Origin: Daucus carota subsp. sativus
Taxonomy: Eukaryota > Streptophyta > Magnoliopsida > Apiales > Apiaceae
NCBI RefSeq assembly: GCF_001625215.2
Contig: NC_030389.2
Span: forward strand, 42,583,454-42,647,453
Length of the DNA: 64,000 bases
Direction of reading: 5' to 3'
The notes under the pieces were generated by a model. The model saw only the letters and a program-made list of their open reading frames with translations. It did no database searches and had not been told where the DNA came from. This document shows, piece after piece, positions 11,400 to 23,973 of this stretch. Numbering within the stretch: the stretch's first letter is position 1; every line of letters starts with the position of its first letter. Made by a program: the position numbers and the translations under genes.

Positions 11400-12633
11400 T
11401 CAAGAATCCTCTGCAATTTTGTGATCCGCTGCGGAAATGATATATTCGGTAACATCAGCACAGCATTTCAGTTGATCTGCTTTTTCTTCGGGTATCTCTA
11501 CAGAAAATTCTTGTTCAATAGCCATGACGAGCTCAACCCTGTCTAAGCTGTCAAGGGATAAGTCTTTCTGGAAATCAGCTTTTTCTGTAACCTGTTCAAA
11601 GTTCAGATGCCAATATCATGTACGCATTTTTCACCACATTATTTGTACTATAACTAGTAACAGGTCAGTATAGAAATCCAGCATTTCAGCGTGTGCTAAT
11701 TTATTTTTTATTAAAGTAACTTGCATGAAAATTAAAAAATTGATTAGCATGAGTACATTTAGTTCATTATATACCACTATCCTAGAGCCTTTGCTATTTT
11801 TTTGACAATATATAAATTCTGATAAAAAAAACAAATGTTTCAAGATACATTAGATCTTATATATTTAATTAGGTACTACTCAATTTTACTGACTTGTATT
11901 AATTTCAATAATTATATAACTAATAAAATAAATTACTTTAATTGATTACATAATTTAAAAATAAAATAAAAATTTGCAAGATGGATGTGGATTTAACATA
12001 TATAATCAGTCTATAAAATCTAGAACACTTTTCTAGACATAAAATGCATAATATGCAGTAAAATTGATATTAATAGTTCTAATTGTATTTTCCTTTTCTA
12101 TTCGCCACAGAGGTCCAGATATCTAACCACAAAGCACAGAATGTTTCAGTTATGTAAATTGAAGAAACTCTTATATGTCTACTATTCGTGAAAAAGGTCA
12201 GGATGTGTTGCAGCCTACTTTGGCCCTTGAGTGGCTCCGTTCTTTTATATTAATTATTATAATCTTTACTCTCTCTTATATGTCTACTATCGTCTATCGG
12301 TGAAAAAAGTTCGGGGTGTGCCAGACCTACTTTGGACCTCGAGTGGCTCCAACCTGACTATACCAAACCAATTCATTAGTCATCCAATTACAGGTTGAAG
12401 TATGCAACTGGAAAAAGACTATGCAAATAGATCACCTTTGTGGCATCAGTTCTGTCAAATCGCTTGACCAATGTTATAACCCGAGCCATTATTTGATCAG
12501 AGCTGGTGCCAGTGGTTGTGCACAATTGTCGATTTAATATGTTTAATGCATATATGTCCTTGACAAGAAAGCTTTCTCTCACAGAGACCCCAATCCGCAT
12601 GTGACCAAGAATAGTGTTTCTTAGGCTTTGCAT
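11400..12633 (-). CDS. Mitochondrial acyl carrier protein (mtACP3-like)
   Basis: Two exons, 12436..12633 (66 codons) and 11400..11591 (63 codons plus stop), give 129 residues. The C-terminal half reads VTEKADFQKDLSLDSLDRVE and ELVMAIEQEFSVEIPEEKAD, a standard ACP fold; Ser81 in the DSL motif is the site for the phosphopantetheine arm. The N-terminal 35 or so residues (MQSLRNTILGHMRIGVSVRE...) are basic and look like a mitochondrial presequence. Acyl carriers of this type serve mitochondrial fatty-acid (lipoate precursor) synthesis and also occur bound to respiratory complex I. The start was chosen because it is preceded by an acceptor-like TTTCAG about 20 bases upstream, suggesting that a further, untranslated leader exon exists higher up. 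The lipoyl-pathway role is family knowledge, not visible here. Confidence 0.87.
12172..12350. repeat. Two-copy tandem repeat in the mtACP intron
   Basis: CTCTTATATGTCTACTAT, GTGAAAAA and CCTACTTTGG...GAGTGGCTCC occur in the same order near 12172-12240 and 12276-12350. The repeat is non-coding and lies in the single coding intron of the mtACP gene (11592-12435). Confidence 0.55.
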
Positions 12634-15050
12634 GTTGGAGGTCGGTCAATATTCCTGAAATACAAAATTAGTGAGGTTGCAAAGAAAGTACAGAAACAAC
12701 TCTGGTGTGTGCAAGGGAAAAACTAAACAAGAAGATTCACATCACATCAAATTGTTTCAGGAAGAGGAAGACAAGCTAACGATTCTAGAAACAGCACTTC
12801 TGCATTTCCTTCCTCTTCAAGTATGCTCTCAACTACTATGTTCATTCCCATTTCCCACCACAGTAACAAAAAATACAATGTATCTGAACCGGAAAAAAGT
12901 AGGCAAACAAAATTCAGTATTTTAACTAAACTAAAGCTGTGTCATTTTATTTTGAATAAGAGTTGACGTCTAAACATGGTCAGTCTGCAGGAGGAAGAAA
13001 AGCGCCTTATGTGGCATATTCAATCAAACACAACGATATGTTTGTTGTTTAGAAATAGTTACAGTAAAACACTGCCGTTCTTATCATATTGTATGCTAAA
13101 CGTTCTCCATTGACCCTTACAATACTATACTAACACGTGACCCTGCGCAGACTACATAAAGCTGGGAGCTAGAGTAGACGACACCCTCGACAACAAAGCC
13201 TTCTCTCTTAATTTCTTCTTTGTTCAACTAGTAGGTGGTGCCTTGCAATTTGGGACATTTCCCCAGTTCTTACGACTTTTACTTCCATCTGTGCTTATTA
13301 GTCCCCTAATTCTTCACAATACTAAATTTGCCGGTTACGAGGTTCATACATTGTACTATTTTAGCTACGACATAAATATCGCGTAAGCATAAACACATTA
13401 GTATACATCAAATATTCATTATTCTTAGTAATTAGCATCGAGAAATGACCTACACAATATATATAAACATTTTTTCATTAGGCGATTATAACTTGCAGTG
13501 CAGGCAGCAATAGATTAAGTGAAAGTTTAAAGATTAAGCATACTAAATCTAATTGAAAAGGCAAGCTATTACAAAGAAGAAGGCAAATCACCAGGTAATA
13601 ATCAAAGCCCGGCTGCAAATTACTTGCACACAAAGTGTTTGATTTATTGCCGCAGAGAAAAACAAGGCTCGGAGGTCAGGGGCCTATTTAATTATCACGA
13701 TTATTAAAGGAGCTTTTATATGTGCACTTCTTGGCTTACATTTGGGCCCAATAATAAATTAAGAGACCCAACTTGACCCAATTGTTAGATGGATGCTTCT
13801 TGCCTTCTTTCTTCCCTTGGAGCCTTGTAGAAAAATTTTAATTTTTTTTTATTGTTCTTTTTGGGAATTTCCGGTGAAATTAAAACTTGTCAATACTCAA
13901 TAGTCACTATATTTACAAATTTATGCTTCTGATTTTCTAATTCTTTTGTCTTTGTGTTTGTGTCTTGTGATTTATCTCCTTAGTATTGCCTTTTTTTTGT
14001 TGAACTTCTCTGTAATTTAGATGTAATTAGTTTCGGATATAGCAAATTTCTTTTTTGTTCCTTGTAAATGTGCTAATGTGCAAGACATTTGACAAGAAAA
14101 TGTGAAAGAATATTATTGAAAATTGATAAAATCATTATTTTGATAAATATATCATGTTTCATATGGATGGGTAATATATTCGGTGTTGGCCTTTATTATC
14201 ACAATATTCGTCATTAGAGTTAGTAGACAAAAATAGTGGAGTATTGGAGTTCGAGTAACAATTTTTTAGTATTATTTATAAAATATTATGGAAGAAAGAG
14301 GATAATATCTATAATTAACGTGTAGAATATCACGATCCGGAAAAATGCTCTCTAATATTATTTTATTAACGATACATCGCGTAGCGTTTTGGATATTTAT
14401 CAAAGACTCTACACCGTTTAGCATTTGTTAGAATTAAAAAAACAGAACACTATTTCGTATAGCGTTTTAGTGGCATTAAAAACACAAAACGCTACATGAT
14501 ATTATATTTTTTTTCAAAATTGAAAATGTTAGATTATCCAAAATTAATAACTGATATTTGGGATCATTTTCCACAATTTTGTTATTTTGGATATTATCTA
14601 TGTGTTTTGTGCCTTTTTTTTTTCCAAAGGAAGATGGGCTCCTCTTTAAAAAATAATAATAAAGATATCTAAATTCTTTTATTATCCGGGTAAAAATAAT
14701 AACAAAAAATATAATAGATTGTATAAAAGTAAAACTGTCATTGATTGTTATGATTAGGAAAGGGCTACCCATTATTAAAGTTAAAGGAATAATAGCAGTT
14801 CCAAACTCATTGGACTGTCACAACATCATCACATCTTCACCTCACTTCCTTTTTTACCACTTTTCCTTTTTCCTTGTGTTTTTTTTCCTTCACATTTTCT
14901 CAATCTTAAAAGACAACTTTCATGGATTAAATCTTCATAGAACTAGTAGTTTATATGATATATCTACATGTATGTATGTCACTTGTAAGAGTGTCATAAT
15001 AATTTATTGATCTGCGAACAAGAATCCTGGGTTGGTGTTCTTTCCTGTGG
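12634..15050. other. Intergenic region between mtACP and the SnRK1 beta gene
   Basis: The two genes are divergent, so both promoters lie here. Next to the mtACP start, TTTCAG on the minus strand (about 12655) suggests a leader intron whose upstream exon I could not place. Between 14330 and 14500 several AGCGTTTT / AACGCTA motifs recur in both orientations and may mark an old element without clean ends. The remainder shows only AT-rich unique sequence. Confidence 0.4.
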
Positions 15051-15056
15051 GTGTTG

Positions 15057-15064
15057 TATATATA
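15057..15064 (+). promoter_or_regulatory. Candidate TATA box of the SnRK1 beta gene
   Basis: TATATATA lies 117-124 bases upstream of the ATG at 15181, directly in front of the GA-rich leader. Confidence 0.45.
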
Positions 15065-15066
15065 CA

Positions 15067-15172
15067 GGGAGAGAGAGATAGAGATAGGGAGAGAGAGATA
15101 GGGAGAGAGATATAAGAGAGGGAGAGAGAGATAGGGAGAGAGAGATAAGAGAGGGAGAGAGAGAGAGAGTGA
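15067..15172 (+). repeat. GA-rich (GAGAGAGATAGG)n leader repeat
   Basis: About 105 bases of imperfect GAGAGA/GATAGG repeats fill the presumed 5' untranslated leader just before the ATG at 15181. GA-rich leader tracts are bound by plant BBR/BPC (GAGA-binding) factors; their use here is inference. Confidence 0.7.
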
Positions 15173-15180
15173 TTGTTGTA

Positions 15181-18100
15181 ATGGGAAATGTGAATGGGAG
15201 GGAAGAGGGTGACCTTGACAGCCCATCTGCAGGCCGTGATATGGCAGCAGAGGATGGTGGTGTTATCGTCGATGGTGAATTTATGGGCCCTTCTCCTCCA
15301 TCTAGCCCCAGGGCTGCTCAATCTCCATTGATGTTCACTCCACAGGTCTCTTCTTTTCACTTTATTCTTCATACCCTTTGTTTTTATGTGTTTTAACACC
15401 TTTTTATGTGTAAAGTTTTAATCTTTTTAGGTTCTTAGGCAATTATTGCAAGTGCTTCACTGTGGTTCTTGTTAAATTACCAGTTTTTGATATGGGTTGT
15501 TTTTTATTTTATGTAAAGTTTTGATCTTTGGACTTGTTGGTGATGGTTTGAATTATGTTATAGCTTATTTGTGGGAGTGGTTTGCACTTAAGTTGATAAA
15601 TTGAGTGAATAAATTGGGGGCTGGGAAAGGCTGCTACTAATTGGTTCTATTTTGTTTGGAAGAAATTGGATTGGAATGATTTCAATGGGCTAAAGAAGTT
15701 TGTAAATCTCGGGGTTCCAATTAAAGAAGTTTGGCACTTCTCTACCTATAGACCGCCATCATGTCCCAGTTTATCTCCTCTTTATGTTATGTCAAAATAT
15801 TGTATAAATGATATACATTTCGTCTATTACTCGGTTCTTGGTATTATCTTACTTGTTTTATATTATTAGATTAAGTCAATAAAATTTGGGACTGGAAAAG
15901 GCTTTTCTGATGGATACAAATATTGGCTAGTAATAGATTGGATTAGAAACGTTAAATATGCTCAGTCAGATGACTTTGATCTGTAATATTTAACTTTCGT
16001 ATTTTAAGTTCTGTCACTTCTCTACCTGTATGCGGTCATCATGTCAAAATATGCTTGTTCTACTGATATATGCCTAAAAAGTTTCTTCTCTTATGGTTGT
16101 TGGGACTTAGGACTTCCCGCTCATGCTATTTGATGTACATTTGACAGTCACTCATGATTTTGTTATGGCTTTTAGGCCCCAGTGGTTCCTTTGCAAAGAC
16201 CAGATGAGATGCACATTCCAAGCCCTTCATGGATGCAAACAACATCTGCGTACGAAGACATTTCGAGTGAGCAAGGAATTCCTACAATGATAACATGGAG
16301 CTATGATGCCAATGAAGTGTTTGTGGAGGGATCATGGGATGATTGGAAGACAAGGTAATTTTTATGCGTTCCTTCCCTAGAATCAAGAACTTAAACCTTT
16401 TGATTAGAAATTGAAAGCTTTCCTATTACTGTTTTTAGGAAACCCTTGCAAAGATCAGGGAAAGACTTCACTATTTTGAAAGTTCTCCCTTCAGGTGTTT
16501 ATCGATATAGGTTTATTGTTGATGGACAATGGAGGTATGCCCCTGACTTGCCATGGACCCAGGATGATGCAGGAAATGCCTACAACATATTAGACTTGCA
16601 AGTAAATTCCAAATCTCTTTTTATTATATGTTTATAAAACGTAGTTAGATTTTTAGTTAGCACCTTAATTTGGCAAGCTTTCCCGCTGCTATTGAAGCTC
16701 TATAGCGCATGGCAGATTTGTGCTGCATTCCACTTTTATAATTCCTTTTTCGTCAACTGCAGTGTGTATCATTGAATTATTTGATTAGTGTTTGTCAAAC
16801 AATAAGATAACTTCTAGCTAAGAGTATAAATCCTCTCAGCTGCCTATTGATACACAGAATCATGATGTAAACCTCACTTGTCTGTGTTAGGACTTAGGAT
16901 ACTGGTCAAATATTTGGTATATGTTATGGTGGTGACTTTATATCGAAATGTTCGAGTCAGGTCTGAGATACCCAGCTATATTGCTTGATTTTTATAATGC
17001 AAATCAAATATATTGATATAGTTGAAGACAGACATGATCATTTATTTTATTTTATTTTTGGAAAGGCAAGGGTGGTTTCTTAGATGACCCTTACAAGGAA
17101 TGAGCGTATGCTTTTCTTACAATTCTTGTGGAAACAATATAAGATATGCTGAATTTTATTGAAGTAGCTCTAGCCTCTATATTCATAGTGAGCAGCCTAT
17201 GTTACTTCGACTCTTCTATTTCGCTAACTGTACCCATGTCGGACACTTGGTCACCAGGACCTGTCATTTATTTCATGTCGGATCCTTTGCCTAAAATGTG
17301 GTTACTTTGACCGACTTAAAGACCACATATGAGTCAAACTAATTATTTAAAAAATATATATGAGGACAAAGAGAGAAGCAAAATGAGATAAAAGTAGGGA
17401 ATGCGCCTAATTTGTCAAGTCCGTTTGGAAAATAAGTTTAATATGAGTTTTATTATTGTTTCTTTTCATTTAGGTGTTTTTTTTAATTTAAATAATTGTT
17501 TATCAATATATTGTCACGTGTCCCTGAACCCTTTCAGCCTTGTAAATGTCCCCGTGTCCTCGGTTTTCAGATTTTCGAGTCGGACACTTGAATGCATGGT
17601 GTCTGATACTCTGTACCCAGTTAGAGTAACATAGGGTTGTACCACTTGTGCGAATCCTGGTATAGCTAAGTCAACATCATAATTTTGAAGATAATAGAGC
17701 TTACTAAATTAGGAATTCTCTCTTACTAGTGATAGGTAATTTATAGGCAAACCATTCTGCTACTGTAGATTAACTTTGTATCTGATTTACTCCAATGACC
17801 TCACATAGTCACATTCTTTCAATTAAATCTAGTCGTATATGATTTCTACACTTATATGAATAACCTTGCTAGTTGCCTTCCTTGTAATTTGCATCAAATT
17901 AAAATTTATACAATGCTTTGCTTAAAGGGAATTTATTATTTTTTTTGAGCAAAAAAGGGAATTTTTTAATCTGCTAGGCCCTAGCCATTAAACTTTTCCC
18001 TATTGGTTCTGTTTAAATTAAGATTTTGGAATTTTATAAATCAACAGTGAACAGTTTGAATACTTTGACGTCATTGAGCATCAAAATTTGACTGTTTAGA

Positions 18101-19339
18101 TGTGTTACATGATGACACAGACACACAGTGCATGTTGTATGCTGATTTGATGTCTTTGTGGGTCTGGTGGCAGATGTAGGATTACTTTATTTTGTACAAA
18201 TTCGATCACAATTATTTCAATGATATTAACTATGCTGTTTATGATTTACATTTTAGCTTTGGATCAGATATCTAGTATTACATCCATCTATGGCCTGCAA
18301 AGATTTCTAATTTAAAGCTCATGTGAAAATATGGAATTTTGGGGATGTTGTAATCCTGTCTCTTGTGCACTGTTAGTTTCTTAGGTTGCGTGAAGGCCCT
18401 TTTAAGTCTCTCTTCTTGCATATATCACTTGTGAAGTTCCAGCATTTGCTATTTTATGCCAAATAGTTGCTTTACTAACTGATTGGATGAATTGTTTATA
18501 GTAAGAATTAAGAAATAATAAGGTCAAGTCCATCATGCATATATCTGACTTGTAATTTTGTGGCTGTTGCTGTCTGTTGGTTTACTCCATGAAATAGGGA
18601 AAGATCCAGAGGAGTGTAATCAAAAGAACTGAAGGATTACGGTTGTCAATTTTTTCTTTGGACATTATCCAACTCCTTCGGAATACCCCAGCGCCAATTT
18701 TTTAGCCAATATCAGATAGTATGCATTTCCATGTTCAACTAGCACCAGTTGTAGCTACTTAGTTACTGTTATCAAAATCTGGCATTATATGACATCGAAT
18801 TTGTCTGCCTTACAAGTATGGAAATTATGTATGCTGCAAAATGCATCATCAGTGTCTTGCAAAACGGTCAGTCGGTTGTAGCCACTAAATATTTTTGCAA
18901 AACTGAATTTCTCTGTATGTGATGCTTTTATAAATGGCTACTTAATATTGTGGCTTGTGAATATGTTATGTCGTGAATATGTCATGTCTTACAATGCTTT
19001 GGTGTCCTTGTGTAGGAATACGTTCCCGAGGATATTGAAAGCATAGCTGGTTTTGGACCCCCACAGTCCCCTGATTCGAGCTACAACAACTCGCAGCTTG
19101 GTGCAGAGGACTTTGCCAAGGAGCCGCCAATAGTTCCTCCCCATTTACAAATGACTTTGCTTAATGTCCCTTCTCAACCTATGGAGATTCCGCCTCCCTC
19201 AAGACCTCAGCATGTAGTGCTTAATCATCTTTACATGCAGAAAGGGAGAAGTAGCTCTGCGGTGGTGGCACTAGGTTCTACACATCGTTTTTTCTCCAAG
19301 TATGTGACAGTGGTAGTCTACAAATCTACACAGAGGTGA
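15181..19339 (+). CDS. KINB1: SnRK1 regulatory subunit beta-1 (AKIN-beta type)
   Basis: Four exons, 15181..15345, 16176..16354, 16439..16601 and 19016..19339, give 276 residues, close to Arabidopsis AKINbeta1. The protein begins MGNVNGRE, with Gly2 suited to N-myristoylation, which anchors such subunits to membranes. A glycogen-binding (CBM48) domain spans about 93-170, with [20 protein letters not shown] and [20 protein letters not shown]. The C-terminal ASC domain (about 185-276) contains [24 protein letters not shown] and [20 protein letters not shown] and bridges the kinase alpha and gamma subunits. The complex is the plant SNF1/AMPK energy sensor. The N-terminal 55 residues include a Ser/Pro-rich linker. 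The 2.4 kb third intron carries a transposon-like repeat at about 17199-17634. No missing residues were noted. Confidence 0.93.
17199..17634. mobile_element. MITE-like repeat in SnRK1 beta intron 3
   Basis: The left end (CCTATGTTACTTCGACTCTT ... GTACCCATGTCGGACACTTG) is mirrored by the inverted right end (GTCGGACACTTGAATG ... GTACCCAGTTAGAGTAACAT). This ATGTTACTC...GTCGGACAC layout is a widespread plant repeat type. No clear target duplication is visible, so its superfamily is left open. It lies fully in an intron and encodes nothing. Confidence 0.55.
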
Positions 19340-21170
19340 CAGTAACACATACATTGTATGGCTACTGACCTTCTTTAAGATCTTATACGTGCCATTGGTA
19401 CAATTATTGTAATCTGGTGCCATTAAACAGCAGTTAGTCTGATCAAGAACTTGATCGGCATAATGCACATGATTTTATGATGTTTTGTGTTGATTGAAAG
19501 TGTGACTAAGTGGTGATCGACATCGTAATATCCTATTTTTGAATTTTATCAGAAGGATGACAACCCTGATTGGTCGGTCAAAATTATACTACCTCCAAAA
19601 ATCTTAAAATTAAGTTATAGAACTATACTTTATAGGAGCATTAAAGTGTGTGCCGTATCCCTATCCCTCGATGTATACAATTGAGTGGGATCGATGGGTG
19701 GTCGGAAAGGAATGCACCGATGGAGTGTGATGTATATAATTGAGGGGGACCGATGGAGTAGTCGGGCCGGGAAGGAATGTACTACCGCACTCCCTGGACC
19801 GATTCATCCAGGCGGAAAAAACATATAGAAACACTAAACAAGACCATTAAAATGATTCCAGCGTGCATAATGTAGGCATCTTAACTTGTTTATATATCCG
19901 TACTCAGAGTCATAAGCTGCTCCTAGTAGAGACTGAAGGGTTTTCTGCTTTCAAGTGAAACTATACGAGCTTGACTCGACATCCAAGTTGGGCAGACTTA
20001 CTCCTTGGTTGCTATGGACCAGAAGGCTAGACATGATTACTACATTGTAGCAAGTGTAGAGTTTGTTGATGACTTTGGCAGATGGTTGCAGGTGCTGCTA
20101 TACTGCGGTGAATGGTAAACTAAGCATGATCAATCAGGTCGGCTACCCATTGGCCATTGGTAATGACGTAATAGGACTTAATCAGCGAATCCACGAAACA
20201 AGGATTAGTCGGAGATTAATTGGATTGATCGGGAATTAATCAGACAATTAACTAAATGATCAAAGATTTAATCAGTTCGGCGAGTTACGAAATAAGGATT
20301 AATCGGTTATTAATCATGATTAATCACTAAATTTTAGAACAGAGCTCGTTAGTGAACCCAGGATTGACAGTTTTATTCGACCCGATGGATACCCGACCAG
20401 ACTGGATCTACCCGAACCCGATTTTTTTGGATCTAGTTCCAGATTTCGATTTTATTTTTAGACCCAAATTTTTTTTGTAGGAAGACTACGGAAAACTAGA
20501 TGAATCAATATAAAACTGATGACAGTAGCAAAAACATTTCACCAATTGCATCAACACAAAAAAGGACAACGATAATTAGAATTACAAAATTTGACAACTC
20601 CATTTATTATTTGTAGTTTTCAGGTATATATTTTGTGAGAGGACAATTTTACCCATGGCAAAGCTAGGACTAGGAGTCGAGCACTAAGAGTATAATCACA
20701 TTTTGAGTTATGTATTGTACCCACACATTCGGTATATATACCGCTCTTCGTTTCATTCTCAACCTTGTCCATTTCTAATTTTCAGGTATGTTCTTTCTTT
20801 TTTTTTCTGAATAAATTTTCAGGTATGTTCTCTTTCCTCTAATTCCTCAAACACTCTCTCCTCCCCTCCCCCTCTCTATAACTCTATGTGTGTGTGATTT
20901 TACCTGTTTCATAATCTGATGCAATCCTGTCTAGATGTGCATTTTCTGCGCGTGTACGTGTGTATATAGTTACTTATTGCAGTGTTTTACCAGTTTCATG
21001 CTATGTATCTTTTTTATATTTTTATCAAATAGTTATGAGTCAAGATTTATATGTATTTTACTGTTTTATGAATGCGATTTGTGTTTGTGAGTTTATTATG
21101 TGTGTGGAGTTGAGGATTTGTGTGCAGTTTTCATCATCATTTTGTTGTATGTATATTTCGTGCTATATAT
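19340..21170. other. Intergenic region with repeat fragments
   Basis: A segment at about 19790-19890 matches 27521-27630 (AAGACCATTAAAATGATTCC, GCATAATGTAG). From 20160 to 20340 the motif AGGATTAATCGG/GATTAATC recurs. Around 20370-20470 CGACCCGATGGATACCCGA and ACCCGAACCCGATTT resemble a subterminal hAT fragment like those in the 5.6 and 29.2 kb elements. At 20780 and 20819 the string TTTTCAGGTATGTTCT occurs twice. I found no supported gene. Confidence 0.4.
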
Positions 21171-21179
21171 ATATATAGG

Positions 21180-21596
21180 GTAGCACTCCATAACATACCC
21201 TCTTATATGGAGTTAGGTAGCACACCATTATAAATATATACATAATATATATTCTATTATATTTTTTATGAAATATAATTGCAAATTTTGATTATTAAAC
21301 CGAAAACGAAGTTATACAATTTTTTTATTACAAAGATCATCTAAAATTATGCAATATCTCAACATGATTCTATAACCGAATAATAATCATCCAGAATTAT
21401 TCTGTTGTAGAATCAGTTTCGAAAATATACTTTTTTAATCAAATTTTAAGTGTTAAATTACTTAAAATAGATTTATTTTATAGTATTTTATATTAGAATC
21501 ACGTTTTATATGTATTCAATAACAGAATTTATTATAAAATTGATGATTTATAGTGGCGCACTATGTAACTCCATATAAGAAGTCTCTCTTTGGAAT
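21180..21596. mobile_element. MITE with about 40-bp inverted ends
   Basis: CTTATATGGAGTTAGGTAGC with CACCATTATAAAT near 21203-21240 is inverted near 21538-21583 (ATTTATAGTGGCGCACTATG, then TAACTCCATATAAGAAG). The interior is AT-rich and non-coding. The exact termini and target duplication are uncertain, and no superfamily is assigned. Confidence 0.55.
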
Positions 21597-22159
21597 GTTG
21601 GCCATATATATATTTGTATCAAACAGTTGTTCGCCTAATTTTTTTTTTGTATTTTGATGCTTTTCTGAATGCGATTTATGTTATGTATAGCTACGTGTGT
21701 TTTAATTATGGACTATTGTGTGTGTTCATGTGTGAGCTTGAGGATTTGTGTGTTTTTTATAATCATGTGGTTGTATATTATGTATTGATGAAAATATATT
21801 GGTATCGATGCAAGTACTTGTTCACCAAAGATCATGAGGGTATTTTTTCGATTTTGTTTTGTGATATCATTATGTAATATACATACATAAACATTGTGTA
21901 CATATATCCGCTTCTGCTTCTGTAAAGCATTAAAGTAATGACTATTATAATTGGTAATCTTACACGTCTTTTCAACTATACGTAGTGTCTACAACAAATC
22001 TAAACTCGTGGTTGTTATTTTTTTCATTTCTAGATTTATGATTATATGTATATACATTTTGTATTCGTAGGCCTATTATCTAGATTGAAGCTTGAGGTTG
22101 TATTCATTTGTAACTTTTATATTAATTTCTTATGCGTTCCAGTTGGTAATTATCTTTTT

Positions 22160-23140
22160 TGTTTTTATGTAGATGGTCATGTCAAACGCACTAAGATCAA
22201 CTCACCTGATCTCTCGTTTCTTCCAAACATGTATGCCACTTATTTGGTTCAGCAAAAATAATGAATTTGTATTTATGTTGTGACATTAATTCAATTGAAC
22301 AAGTTGCGCAAACATCCAGCGGATATGAAGAACCTGATAAACGTATGTAAAATTAATCTCAATTTTTGAAAATGATCTTTTATAACCAGGTCTGATCCTG
22401 AACTTTTCGGGGCCTAGACTAAAAAATAAATTGGAGCCCTCTTAATTTTTTCTGAAAATATTTAAAATCATCAAATATTTACTTACAGATATTATAAAAA
22501 CTAAAAACAATTTATAAGTCATGATTTAATACATAATCTGACAATTCATAGAAAATGAGTTCTACAAGTGTTTCAAGAAACAAAATCATTGATGATAACA
22601 TCAGAGTCAATATTTTCTAAAAGTCCTTTTCGATTGATAAAATTGTAAGTCTGTTCAACCGTTCCCGTGATATCGAGAATCTCAAGTAGGTTTTTATCAA
22701 CTTTAATTTTGAAACTTTTTTTTTTTACCGATGCAACGGTAACTGAAACTTTGGACCCCTTCTAATTTTTTTATTAATCAATTTTACTATTTTCTATCTT
22801 GACAAAAAGATATATCATAATTTACTGGTCCTATGAGTATACAAAACATGCACTAACAGGTACTTCAACGAAGTGTCGGATGATGGTTGCAAAGACCTTG
22901 CTGCTTTCATCGTTGACAACTTCGAAGTTGGAAAAAGTTATCCGGTTACAGAGGTGGAAGAGCTCTGATTAAAAAGGGGAAGGGGTGTTACAATCTGAAC
23001 CCTATCTCAATGGATTAACTACCACCAACCTTGACGATCGTCCTAGTAGAAATTTGATATTGAGAAATCATCCACCAATTAACTATCATGGTGACATTAT
23101 AGTCCGTCTTCCTCCGCCTCAAATTCTTCAGAGTTGATTG
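22160..23140 (+). pseudogene. Unrecognised coding-like fragments (possible gene remnant)
   Basis: Several short segments have non-random coding character on the plus strand. (1) About 22172-22260 encodes DGHVKRTKINSPDLSFLPNM... and is preceded by an acceptor-like ATGTAG. (2) About 22297-22343 encodes EQVAQTSSGYEEPDK and is followed by GTATGT. (3) About 22860-22967, after AACAG, encodes YFNEVSDDGCKDLAAFIVDN and then FEVGKSYPVTEVEEL before TGA. (4) About 22995-23136, in another frame, encodes PSRNLILRNHPPINYHGD and IIVRLPPPQILQS before a stop. I do not recognise the family; segment 3 has a faint cystatin-like helix look (LAAFIVDNF). A live gene with unusual exons is possible, but the frame change between 3 and 4 suggests decay. 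Confidence 0.3.
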
Positions 23141-23973
23141 AAATAGATTTTTGTTGTTTTTTGACAAATTAAACTATCAACTATTATCTTTTATTGCAGA
23201 AATAGATTAATTTCTGTACCAAATCACTTTTAAATTAGAAATTATATCTCATATATATTATGAGAGTCTGATGTGTAAAACTTGTCATTCACTAACTTAA
23301 TCTCCCCTGAACTGGCATGGTGCGTAAATCTTGTGTGCCATTAAACTAATCTCCATACTTATTTTATTTTTGTTTCTTTGTTCTTATTTATATGGAACCT
23401 CACTTTTCCTACTTTTAAAAATTCATTTAGTTAACAATTTCTCTTATTTTTTAACTACTGTTGTTAATTTTTTAATCTCACTCGTATTTTTTTAATATCC
23501 ATTCAATATCTACTCTCTCACTTTGTTTCTCATCAATTTTTTCTTAAAACTTATATTTTATATTTATTTTGTTACAAAAATTTAACAAATTTGAAATATT
23601 TTATTTTACTTATTTTACGTTAAATTGATATGTAAAAAGTAACTTAAATTTATAAAATTAAAAATCTAGTGCAGTATGAATTGTACTTATATTTAAAAAT
23701 AATTTTAAACTTTCATATTAAATAATATTAGAATACTCTTTATGTTAAACATGATTCAGAAAAAAGTATACAAAAAAGTTTGCACATGTATATATATCTC
23801 ATCTCTCAATAATAATTTGAGTCTTGACACCCTCGAAAAGTTTACGATTCTTGCACGCATAAACTTATTCAAACTTCCAAAAGAAAGTATTATGTCTCCC
23901 GCTAATCTGCCGTCTATGAAGATAATAGCAGGCCTGATGTCTCCTGTTAATCTGCCGTCTATGAAGATAGGAG

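Noticed and set aside
15004-15226. Minus-strand Ser/Leu repeat frames
   Set aside because: They arise from the GA-rich leader tract of the SnRK1 beta gene.
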